Below are positions 57,335 through 64,000 of a DNA stretch of 64,000 nt, piece by piece. Source of the DNA: Rhodospirillales bacterium. Its GTDB lineage: Bacteria; Pseudomonadota; Alphaproteobacteria; Rhodospirillales; Casp-alpha2. The stretch covers positions 248,001 through 312,000 of the forward strand of contig JAEPQO010000003.1 in NCBI GenBank assembly GCA_017640505.1, given 5' to 3'. A model generated the notes under the pieces. The model did not search any database and was not told the DNA's origin. It saw nothing but the letters and a program-made list of their open reading frames with translations. Within the stretch, counting starts at the first letter, position 1. Each line of letters opens with the position of its first letter. The translations under genes were made by a program, and so were the position numbers.

Positions 57335-57411
57335 TGGTCGGAGTGAGAGGATTCGAACCTCCGGCCCCTGCCTCCCGAAGACAGTGCTCTACCAGGCTGA
57401 GCTACACTCCG
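57335..57411 (-). tRNA. tRNA-Pro (anticodon CGG)
   Basis: On the minus strand the 77 bases fold as a standard tRNA: acceptor CGGAGTG / CACTCCG, D arm GCTCAGCCTGGTAGAGC, anticodon stem CTGTC / GGCAG around TTCGGGA with anticodon CGG, T loop TTCGAAT, and an encoded CCA. Its 3' half is shared with 54825-54869. Confidence 0.96.
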
Positions 57412-57690
57412 TCCGGGTCGGCGCGCTTTATAGACCCGCACTTGCCCAAGAGCAAGAACCCGCTTCCCCGGAAACGCAAAAAATATCAGGTGGGTACTGG
57501 GCGGGTATTGGGCGGCTGCCGGTGCCCCCGGAATGCTTCAGGACGCTTGAGTAAACGCACTTCGTGCGTAAAATGGCCCTGCCCGGCATATTTCAGTTAT
57601 GTTACGGCATGAATCGTGGCGGGCGAAATCAGGGGGAGTGACCTGGGCATGACTGGGACGTTCCGGAGGCTCTCTGGGGAGCGAGCGGAG

Positions 57691-57909
57691 ATGAACGGCA
57701 AGAAATTCAGAAAGTGGCGCAAGGAGCGCAAGCTGTCGCAGAAGAAGGTCGCGGAGATGCTCGGCCTCAAGCCGCGCATGATCCAGTACTACGAAAAGGG
57801 CGAACGCGACGGCAAAAGCGTGCAGATCCCGAAATCCGTGCGCCTCGCGTGCTATGCGATCGACGCCGGGATCGCCGATTACGACGGCGAGGACGTGAAG
57901 AAGGCCTGA
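57691..57909 (+). CDS. Small XRE-like helix-turn-helix protein
   Basis: The 72-residue protein consists of little more than a helix-turn-helix: FRKWRKERKLSQKKVAEMLGLKPRMIQYYEKG, then VQIPKSVRLACYAIDAGI. Such single-domain XRE proteins act as repressors or phage-like regulators. GGGGAG nine bases before ATG 57691 supports this start; ATG at 57652 is the alternative and would add 13 residues. It lies outside the tRNA-Pro island and has normal GC. The 57412-57690 gap holds no other gene I can support. Confidence 0.75.
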   Translation: MNGKKFRKWRKERKLSQKKVAEMLGLKPRMIQYYEKGERDGKSVQIPKSVRLACYAIDAGIADYDGEDVKKA

Positions 57910-57920
57910 TCCTTCGGGGC

Positions 57921-58004
57921 GTGCCTCAGTGGGCGCGCTGGATGCAGTCGCGCCACGACGGCGCGCAAACCAGAGCCGTGCCCTAGTGGGCGCGCTGGAT
58001 GCAA
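57921..58004. repeat. Duplicated 3' end of the polyprenyl synthase gene
   Basis: Positions 57921-57946 and 57979-58004 match at 24 of 26 bases. The second copy spans the end and stop of the polyprenyl synthase gene (CIQRAH-stop on the minus strand) and the first repeats it just beyond the gene, including a stop codon. The offset is 58 bases. A local tandem duplication is the simplest reading. Confidence 0.8.
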
Positions 58005-59002
58005 AAGTCGATCAGGTTGATCAGGGCGCGTTTTTCCGGGCAATCCTCGAAAATTCCCAATGCATCGCGGGCGATGGCGCCGTAATGCCGCGCGCGGTCG
58101 ACGCTGTCGGTCAGCGCCTTGTGCTTTTCCATCAGTTCGATGCCGCGTTCGAGATCGCCGTCCTGCTGGTCGAGGTCTTCGAGGCAGCGGCGCCAGAATG
58201 TGCGTTCTTCCTCGGTGCCGCGGCGGAACGCGAGGATCACCGGTAGCGTGATCTTGCCTTCACGGAAGTCATCGCCGACGGTCTTGCCGAGCTTGGTCTG
58301 GTCGGCCCGGTAATCGAGCACGTCGTCGATCAGCTGGAACACGATGCCGAGGTTCATGCCGAACGCTTCGAGCGCGTCTTCCTCCACGTTCGGGCGGTCG
58401 GCGACGACCGCGCCGATGCGGCAGGCGGCGGCAAACAGTTGCGCCGTCTTGGACTTGATGACTTCCAGGTACTGGGTTTCGCCGGTTTCCGTGTCGTTGG
58501 TGGTCATCAGCTGGAGGACTTCGCCCTCGGCGATGACCGACGAGGCGCGGCTGAGGATCTTGAGTACCTTGAGCGAGCCGTCCTCGACCATCAGTTCGAA
58601 CGAGCGCGAGAACAGGAAGTCGCCGACCAGCACGCTTGCCTTGTTGCCGAACAGGGCATTGGCGGACTGCATGCCGCGCCGCAGTTCGCTCTCGTCGACG
58701 ACATCGTCGTGCAGCAGGGTCGCGGTGTGGATGAACTCGACACAGGTCGCCAGCGTCACATGGCGGTTGCCGCCCTCGTAACCGCAGAGCTGCGCGGACG
58801 CCAGTGTCAGCATCGGCCGGAGCCGCTTGCCGCCGGCCGCGACGATGTGCGATGCCAGCTGCGGGATCAGCCCGACGGGACTGTGCATGCGGTTGACGAT
58901 TTCCTCGTTCACCGCCCGCAAATCGTCGGCGATCAGCGTATGGAGTTCATCGAGTGACGGCCGCTTGTCGCGTTCACCGTCCAGGCTTACGACTACACCC
59001 AC
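57983..59002 (-). CDS. ispB: Polyprenyl (octaprenyl/decaprenyl) diphosphate synthase
   Basis: This trans-prenyltransferase makes the long isoprenoid side chain of ubiquinone. The 339-residue protein has GGKRLRPML, the first Asp-rich motif LLHDDVVDESELRRG (99-103 core) and the second, QLIDDVLDY, with GKTVGDDFREGKITLP after it. The residue pattern before the first Asp motif (TATL) fits long-chain products; alphaproteobacteria usually make decaprenyl, so ispB is used in the broad sense. The start is GTG at 59002. Confidence 0.93.
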   Translation of the reverse strand: MGVVVSLDGERDKRPSLDELHTLIADDLRAVNEEIVNRMHSPVGLIPQLASHIVAAGGKRLRPMLTLASAQLCGYEGGNRHVTLATCVEFIHTATLLHDDVVDESELRRGMQSANALFGNKASVLVGDFLFSRSFELMVEDGSLKVLKILSRASSVIAEGEVLQLMTTNDTETGETQYLEVIKSKTAQLFAAACRIGAVVADRPNVEEDALEAFGMNLGIVFQLIDDVLDYRADQTKLGKTVGDDFREGKITLPVILAFRRGTEEERTFWRRCLEDLDQQDGDLERGIELMEKHKALTDSVDRARHYGAIARDALGIFEDCPEKRALINLIDFCIQRAH

Positions 59003-59134
59003 GTATCTATCCTCTCCCGGTTGACCCGTTCGGCCTGTTGGCCGCTTCCCTTGATACGGCGCTGGGCCGTTCTTGGTTCCAAAGCATAAGGACCGCTATT
59101 AAGGTGGGCAAGAACTGAGAACGACGGGATTTTT

Positions 59135-60076
59135 ATGCGCGAAATCACCCGCTCTAACGACCCGGTTTTCCTGTCCTACCTGCAGGCGGAGCTTGCTGCC
59201 GACGGGATCGAGGCACTGGTGCTCGATGCCTTTGCATCATCCGTGCTGGAACCGATGAACGTGACCGCGCAGCAGCGCGTTATGGTCGGCGACGACGATT
59301 ACTGGCGCGCCTGGGCAGTCGTCGAAGAAGCCGAGGAGCGGGTCACGGAGGACGCCATCCTGGGCGGGCGCGTCACGCTGTTGCAGCCGAAAACGGGCTT
59401 CCGCGCCGCCATCGATCCGATCCTGCTGGCCGCCGTGGTGCCGGCACGGCCCAAGGATCAGGTGCTGGACTGCGGGACCGGTACGGGCGCGGCGGCACTG
59501 GCGCTGGCGGCCCGTGTTGCCGATGTCACGGTGACGGGGATCGACGTGCAGCCGAACCTGATCGCGCTTGCCGGGCGGGCGGCGCACAAGAACGGGATGG
59601 AGAACCGGGTGGATTTCCTGACGGTCGACATCGGGGCGCCGGAAAAGACGATGCAGGCTCGGATGTTCGATCACGTCATGTCCAATCCACCGTTTCTGGA
59701 TGCGGCCCACGGCCAGTTGCCGAAAGACCCTGCACGTGCGCTGGCCAGTGTTGAAAGTACGGCGGATCTGAAAACATGGGTCCGGTTCATGGCGGACCGG
59801 CTCAGGGACGGCGGCACGCTCAGCCTCATTCACCGCCATGATCGCGTGGCCGAGATCATCGGCCTGTTGGGGGATGCGTTCGGGAACATCCGGCAGCTCG
59901 ACCTGCAACCGGTCGATGACGGCCGGCCGGTCAAGCGGTCGATCGTGCAGGCGACCAAGGGCGCCCCGCTTGGCGAGGTAACGGCGGGCCGGATCGTGAT
60001 CCACGATGCGGACGGCGGCTTCACGCCCGAAGCCGATGCCGTGTTGCGCAATGCCGAGGCCCTGCCCATTTCTTGA
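59135..60076 (+). CDS. DUF2007 - TrmN6-like methyltransferase fusion
   Basis: The 313-residue protein has two parts. Residues 1 to about 70 (MREITRSNDPVFLSYLQAELAADGIEALVLD... WRAWAVVEEAE) match the small DUF2007 domain. Residues about 75-310 form a SAM-dependent methyltransferase with GFRAAIDPILLAA, DCGTGTG at 112-118 and NPPF at 184-187, the TrmN6/YfiC pattern for N6-adenine methylation in tRNA. In related genomes these two are, as far as I recall, often separate neighbours. It is divergent from ispB. Confidence 0.85.
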   Translation: MREITRSNDPVFLSYLQAELAADGIEALVLDAFASSVLEPMNVTAQQRVMVGDDDYWRAWAVVEEAEERVTEDAILGGRVTLLQPKTGFRAAIDPILLAAVVPARPKDQVLDCGTGTGAAALALAARVADVTVTGIDVQPNLIALAGRAAHKNGMENRVDFLTVDIGAPEKTMQARMFDHVMSNPPFLDAAHGQLPKDPARALASVESTADLKTWVRFMADRLRDGGTLSLIHRHDRVAEIIGLLGDAFGNIRQLDLQPVDDGRPVKRSIVQATKGAPLGEVTAGRIVIHDADGGFTPEADAVLRNAEALPIS

Positions 60077-60112
60077 TAAGACAATGAGGGGGCAGATCGA
60101 AGGAGCAGAACG

Positions 60113-60970
60113 ATGGGATTCATTTCCGATACCGTGACCCCGAAAATTCGAGAGATCGTCACCGGCGACCGGCCCCCCGTGGTACCGGTGGTGCCGCTCA
60201 GGGGCGTGATCGGGCAAATGGGGCCGATGCGAAAAGGCCTGACGCTGGAAAGCCTCGCCGAGATCCTCGACAGCGCCTTCAAGGTCAAGAAAGCAAGCGC
60301 GGTGGCGCTGGTCGTCAATTCGCCCGGCGGCTCGCCGGTGCAGTCGGCGCTGATCGCCAGGCGTATCCGCCAGCTGGCGGACGAAAACGACGTCAAGGTC
60401 ATCGCCTTTTGCGAGGATGTGGCGGCGTCGGGCGGTTACTGGCTCGCCTGTGCGGCGGACGAAATCATCGTCGACGATAATTCCATCGTCGGCTCCATCG
60501 GCGTCATTTCGTCGAGCCTGGGGTTCTCGGAAGCGATCAAGAAGATCGGCGTCACGCGCCGTCTGCACACGGCCGGCGACAAGAAATCCTTCATGGACCC
60601 GTTCCAGCCGGAAAAGAAAGCCGACGTGGCACGGCTCAAGGAAATTCAGGGCGACATGCACGAAAGCTTTCAGGATTACGTGCGGTCCCGGCGCGGAGCG
60701 GCGCTCAAGGACGATCCGGACCTGTTTTCGGGCGCGTTCTGGACCGGCCGGCGTGCGGTCGAACTGGGGCTGGCGGATGCGACCGGTGATCTTCGCGAGG
60801 AACTGCGCCAGCGTTTCGGCGAACGGGTCCGGATGCCGGTGTTCAAGAAGCGCAAGGGCTGGCTGTCGCGCCGTTTCGGGGCGAATGCGGGCGCCGATGT
60901 GTCGATCTGGGCCGACGGCCTGATCGCCGCGGTCGAGGAGCGCATGATCTGGGACCGATACCGGTTATAG
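60113..60970 (+). CDS. S49-family peptidase (SppA-like)
   Basis: The 285-residue protein has the signal peptide peptidase A fold: VVPVVPLRGVIG, ALVVNSPGGSPVQS, the nucleophile Ser106 in VAASGGYWLA, and the general base Lys158 in AGDKKSFMDPF. There is no clear membrane helix at the N-terminus, so it may be cytosolic or peripheral, unlike E. coli SppA. It follows the methyltransferase by 36 bases and has a GGAG ribosome site. Confidence 0.93.
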   Translation: MGFISDTVTPKIREIVTGDRPPVVPVVPLRGVIGQMGPMRKGLTLESLAEILDSAFKVKKASAVALVVNSPGGSPVQSALIARRIRQLADENDVKVIAFCEDVAASGGYWLACAADEIIVDDNSIVGSIGVISSSLGFSEAIKKIGVTRRLHTAGDKKSFMDPFQPEKKADVARLKEIQGDMHESFQDYVRSRRGAALKDDPDLFSGAFWTGRRAVELGLADATGDLREELRQRFGERVRMPVFKKRKGWLSRRFGANAGADVSIWADGLIAAVEERMIWDRYRL

Positions 60971-60979
60971 GATCTGGCC

Positions 60980-61441
60980 ATGCCTTCACCGGAAATCCGC
61001 CGTGCCCGCGTCGACGAGGCAAACCTGCTGACGGACCTTTCCATGCGCTCGAAACAGTCGAACGGCTACGACGATGCGTTCATGGCGGCCTGCCTTGAAG
61101 AACTGACGGTCACGCCCGATCAGATGGCAGCGAACGAATACTGGGTCGCCGATGCGGACGGTATTTGCGGCTGCGCATCCCTGACCGTCGACGGCGCAAC
61201 GCGTTCGGGCGAGGTGCACTCGTTCTTCGTCGAACCGGAACTGCGTGGTCACGGTATCGGCAAACTGTTGTGGCGGAAGCTGCGTGAACGCGCCGCGGCG
61301 CATGGGCTCGATTACCTCGTGCTCGATGCCGATCCGAACGCCGTGCCGTTTTATCAACGCCTTGGGTTCGAAGAAGTCGGCTGCTCACCCTCCGGGTCGA
61401 TTCCGGGGCGGTTCATCCCGCAGATGAGGTTGGAGCTTTGA
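60980..61441 (+). CDS. GNAT-family N-acetyltransferase
   Basis: A 153-residue acetyltransferase. The acetyl-CoA loop is visible as VEPELRGHGIGKLLWRKLRERA (about 86-107), followed by LVLDADPNAVPFYQRLGFEEVG. The first part (IRRARVDEANLLTDLSMRSKQSNGYDDAFMAACLEELTV) is typical of a common family of small GNATs. The acceptor is unknown. It starts nine bases after the S49 peptidase, so both are probably in one operon. Confidence 0.92.
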   Translation: MPSPEIRRARVDEANLLTDLSMRSKQSNGYDDAFMAACLEELTVTPDQMAANEYWVADADGICGCASLTVDGATRSGEVHSFFVEPELRGHGIGKLLWRKLRERAAAHGLDYLVLDADPNAVPFYQRLGFEEVGCSPSGSIPGRFIPQMRLEL

Positions 61442-61450
61442 ACAAATCAT

Positions 61451-61599
61451 CGTCATCCCGGCCGAAGCCGCGGCGTTGCCGGGGCGGAGAGCCGGGACCC
61501 ATTGAGATACTGCGCCAAGCCGCAGGAATGGGTCCCGGATCGTAAGCCTCGCCAACGAAAACCGGTGGTTTCCGGGCTCGTCTAACGTCCGGGATGACG
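61451..61599. repeat. Nested palindromic repeat element
   Basis: The ends CGTCATCCCGG (61451-61461) and CCGGGATGACG (61589-61599) are exact inverted repeats. Inside, CCGGGACCCATT (61492-61503) and AATGGGTCCCGG (61527-61538) form a second perfect 12-bp inverted pair. Such CGTCATCCCGG-flanked units are common intergenic repeats in alphaproteobacteria. It fills most of the gap between the GNAT gene and the next one. Confidence 0.8.
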
Positions 61600-61654
61600 T
61601 GTTCGTTATTTTGAAAACCTTGACCGCGAATCCCCCGGCCCCGTAAAACAACGC

Positions 61655-61912
61655 ATGTTCGGATTTTCACTCCCCAAGCTGATAATCCTCGCGCTGATCA
61701 TCGTCGGCGTCTGGAAGGGCTTCAAATACCTGCAGCGCCGCCAGGAAGTGCAGGACCGCGACCGTCACGAAAAGGTCCGCAAGGCGCGTGAAGAAACGCA
61801 GGGTTCGGCCGATCCGGTCGAGGATATGCAGCGTTGCCCGGTGTGCGGCACGTACTTCTCCGGCAAGCCGGGCGAAACCTGCGGCCAGCCCGACTGCAAG
61901 GGCAGAGCCTGA
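61655..61912 (+). CDS. Small membrane protein with zinc-ribbon end
   Basis: The 85-residue protein has one N-terminal membrane helix (LPKLIILALIIVGVWKGFKYL, about 6-26), a charged helical linker, and a C-terminal RCPVCGTYFSGKPGETCGQPDC with four cysteines spaced as in a zinc ribbon. The layout is that of the small PP0621-type conserved proteins. Function unknown; it may be a membrane-linked adapter. Confidence 0.8.
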   Translation: MFGFSLPKLIILALIIVGVWKGFKYLQRRQEVQDRDRHEKVRKAREETQGSADPVEDMQRCPVCGTYFSGKPGETCGQPDCKGRA

Positions 61913-62035
61913 GCCGCTGCGGCCACCCCTTAACCTGAGCCCCAATAAAGCCAAAAACCGCCGCGTTCCGCCTTGATTGCCGTGGCCTCGGCCCGTATGT
62001 TGCGTCGCACCGAAACGGAGCCGAACACCCCATCG

Positions 62036-62956
62036 ATGGCGAACGCACCGGATAAAGAGACCTGCTTCCAGAATCTGATCCTGAAGCTGCAAGGCTACTG
62101 GGCGGATCAGGGCTGCGTGATCCTGCAGCCGTTCGACATGGAAGTGGGCGCGGGCACCTTCCACCCGGCGACCACGCTCAGGGCCCTGGGCCGTGCCGAC
62201 GATGTCTGGAACTGCGCCTACGTGCAGCCGTCACGCCGTCCGACCGACGGGCGCTACGGCGAGAACCCGAACCGGCTGCAGCACTATTACCAGTACCAGG
62301 TGCTGATGAAGCCGTCGCCGGCCGATCCGCAAAAGCTTTACCTCGATAGTCTTCGCGTGCTCGGCATCGATCCGGACATGCACGATATCCGCTTTGTCGA
62401 GGACGACTGGGAAAGCCCGACGCTGGGCGCCTGGGGCCTCGGCTGGGAAGTCTGGTGCGACGGCATGGAAGTGACCCAGTTCACGTACTTCCAGCAGGTC
62501 GGCGGTTATGACTGCAACCCGGTCCCGGTGGAACTGACCTACGGCCTCGAGCGCCTGGCGATGTACGTGCAGGGCGTCGAGAACGTTTACGACCTTGACT
62601 GGGACGGCATCGACAAGTCGAAGGGCGGCAAAACATATGGCGACGTGTTCCACCGCGCCGAGGTCGAATACTCCGGCTACAACTTCGAACATGCCAATAC
62701 CGAAATGGTGCGCAAGCACTTCGAGGACGCAGAAGCCGAATGCATGGCGGTGCTGGGCGCCGGCGGCAACAAGGACCTCGTGCTGCCGGCCTATGACCAG
62801 TGTCTTAAGGCATCGCACCTCTTCAACCTGCTGGATGCGCGCGGCGTCATTTCCGTGACCGAACGCCAGGCCTACATCGGCCGCGTCCGGGCGCTGGCCA
62901 AGGGCTGCGCGGAAGCCTGGATGCGCCAGCACGGCGCACTGCCGGAGGACGGGTGA
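62036..62956 (+). CDS. glyQ: Glycine--tRNA ligase alpha subunit
   Basis: The catalytic subunit of the heterotetrameric bacterial glycyl-tRNA synthetase, 306 residues. It has [42 protein letters not shown] at the start and [38 protein letters not shown] and [20 protein letters not shown], the class II motifs of this family. ATG at 62036 is chosen since homologues begin just before CFQNLI. Its stop shares a base with the glyS start. Confidence 0.98.
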   Translation: MANAPDKETCFQNLILKLQGYWADQGCVILQPFDMEVGAGTFHPATTLRALGRADDVWNCAYVQPSRRPTDGRYGENPNRLQHYYQYQVLMKPSPADPQKLYLDSLRVLGIDPDMHDIRFVEDDWESPTLGAWGLGWEVWCDGMEVTQFTYFQQVGGYDCNPVPVELTYGLERLAMYVQGVENVYDLDWDGIDKSKGGKTYGDVFHRAEVEYSGYNFEHANTEMVRKHFEDAEAECMAVLGAGGNKDLVLPAYDQCLKASHLFNLLDARGVISVTERQAYIGRVRALAKGCAEAWMRQHGALPEDG

Positions 62957-64000
62957 TGCCCGAACTCCTGCTCGAAATTCTGTCCGAGGAAATCCCCGCC
63001 CGCATGCAGGCCCGCGCCGCCGCCGACCTGAAGCGGCTGGTGACGGACGGCCTCAAGGCCGCCGGTCTCGAATTCTCGTCGGCAAACGCGTACGTGACGC
63101 CGCGCCGCCTCGCCCTCGTCGTCGACGGTCTGCCGGAAAAGCAGCCGGACGTGTCGGAAGAGCGCCGCGGCCCCAAGGTCGACGCGCCCGAACAGGCGGT
63201 CAACGGCTTCAAGGGTTCGCTCCCGGATGGTGCCGTGATCGAGGAACGGGAAACCCCCAAGGGCACGTTCTTCTTCGCGCTGGTCGATACCAAGGGTGCG
63301 GCGACGGCGGACGTGCTGCCGGACCTGCTGTCGAAGGCGATGGCTGATCTGCCGTGGCCCAAGTCCATGCGCTGGGCAACGTACCCCGGCCGCTGGGTGC
63401 GTCCGGTCCATTCGATGATCTGTGTATTCGGTGGCGCCGTGGTTGCCGCCAAGCTGGGCGAAGTGACGGCGGCGGATACGACTGTCGGCCACCGGTTCCT
63501 GGCGCCCGATGCGATCACGGTCACGGACTTCGCGGATTACAAAAAGAAACTCGAAGCCGCCAAGGTGATGCTCGACCCGGCGGAGCGCCGCGCCAAGATC
63601 GAGGCGGACGCCAAGGCGCTTTGCGAGAAAGAGGGCCTGAGCCTCAAGGACGATCAGGGGCTGCTGGACGAGGTCACGGGCCTCGTCGAATGGCCGGTTA
63701 CCCTGATGGGGACCATCGACGATCAGTTCATGGACCTGCCGGACGAGGTGCTCTCGACCTCCATGCGCGCGCACCAGAAGTATTTCTCGACGCTGGGCAA
63801 GGGCGGCAAGCTCGCCAACCGCTTCATCGTCGTCGCCAACACGGAAACCGGCGACGGCGGCAAGCAGGTCGTGGCCGGGAACGAACGCGTGCTGCGCGCG
63901 CGGCTGTCGGACGCCAAGTTCTTCTGGGATCAGGACCGCGCCGCGAGCCTCGCGTCCCGCGCCCCGGCGCTGAAGGACCGGGTGTTCCACGCCAAGCTTG
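62956..64000 (+). CDS. glyS: Glycine--tRNA ligase beta subunit (3' end outside window)
   Basis: The frame begins with ATG at 62956, overlapping the glyQ stop by one base, and stays open to the window end, giving the first 348 residues. The start [22 protein letters not shown] is typical of GlyS, and MSFDDE-like family landmarks such as [23 protein letters not shown] and [16 protein letters not shown] are present. GlyS binds tRNA and completes the alpha2-beta2 enzyme. The part seen is about half of the usual length of about 690 residues. Confidence 0.97.
   Translation, partial: MPELLLEILSEEIPARMQARAAADLKRLVTDGLKAAGLEFSSANAYVTPRRLALVVDGLPEKQPDVSEERRGPKVDAPEQAVNGFKGSLPDGAVIEERETPKGTFFFALVDTKGAATADVLPDLLSKAMADLPWPKSMRWATYPGRWVRPVHSMICVFGGAVVAAKLGEVTAADTTVGHRFLAPDAITVTDFADYKKKLEAAKVMLDPAERRAKIEADAKALCEKEGLSLKDDQGLLDEVTGLVEWPVTLMGTIDDQFMDLPDEVLSTSMRAHQKYFSTLGKGGKLANRFIVVANTETGDGGKQVVAGNERVLRARLSDAKFFWDQDRAASLASRAPALKDRVFHAKL

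Overview
The window is a high-GC chromosomal segment of a Gram-negative alphaproteobacterium, most likely a free-living (perhaps marine) member of the Rhodospirillales or a relative. I infer this from a complete alphaproteobacterial dcw (division and cell wall) cluster, an F0 ATP synthase operon with split b and b' subunits, a dciA-dsbA-smc block, a FtsZ with a very long linker ending in the alphaproteobacterial tail, an aconitase B, and a TAXI-type TRAP transporter. No species can be named from the sequence alone.

Layout. 1-3600: housekeeping and envelope genes (symporter fragment, DUF3750 protein, TerB-DnaJ co-chaperone, EamA transporter, AmiD-type amidase). 3610-3990: the RNase P RNA gene rnpB. 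3991-5160: a small insertion whose far end is a 60-bp copy of the rnpB 3' end and which carries two related membrane-protein genes. 5234-5656: palindromic repeats and a GIY-YIG nuclease gene bounded by inverted copies of the same repeat. 5777-24785: regulatory boxes, then mraZ-rsmH-ftsL-ftsI-murE-murF-mraY-murD-ftsW-murG-murC-murB-ddl-ftsQ-ftsA-ftsZ, nearly all overlapping or within a few bases. 25030-31276: lpxC, bamD, recN, ligA and a small XRE regulator. 31392-36005, minus strand: a C45-family hydrolase with a secreted partner, and the F0 ATP synthase operon. 36260-41140, minus: dciA, dsbA, smc. 41313-44758: mutY, an Hpt-like protein, apt and a class III aminotransferase. 45141-48839: TAXI receptor and fused TRAP permease. 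48921-54703, minus: acnB, a membrane-anchored DctP-like protein, an MBL-fold hydrolase and a polysaccharide deacetylase. 54825-57334: an AT-richer island inserted at the 3' half of a tRNA-Pro(CGG) gene, carrying a three-Cys-motif protein and its partner TcmP. 57691-64000: small XRE protein, polyprenyl diphosphate synthase, a DUF2007-methyltransferase fusion, S49 peptidase, GNAT, a zinc-ribbon membrane protein, glyQ and the start of glyS.

How the genes work together. The dcw cluster makes and polymerises the peptidoglycan precursor and builds the divisome. lpxC and bamD add lipid A and outer-membrane assembly. recN, ligA, mutY, dciA and smc cover DNA repair, replication and chromosome organisation.

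The most interesting material is accessory. Two small insertions each sit directly behind an intact structural RNA gene (rnpB and tRNA-Pro), each ends in a displaced copy of that RNA gene's 3' end, and neither contains a recognisable integrase. The tRNA-Pro one carries the two-gene TCM/TcmP cassette, whose function is not established to my knowledge. A third accessory unit is a 372-bp GIY-YIG nuclease unit with 27-bp inverted ends.
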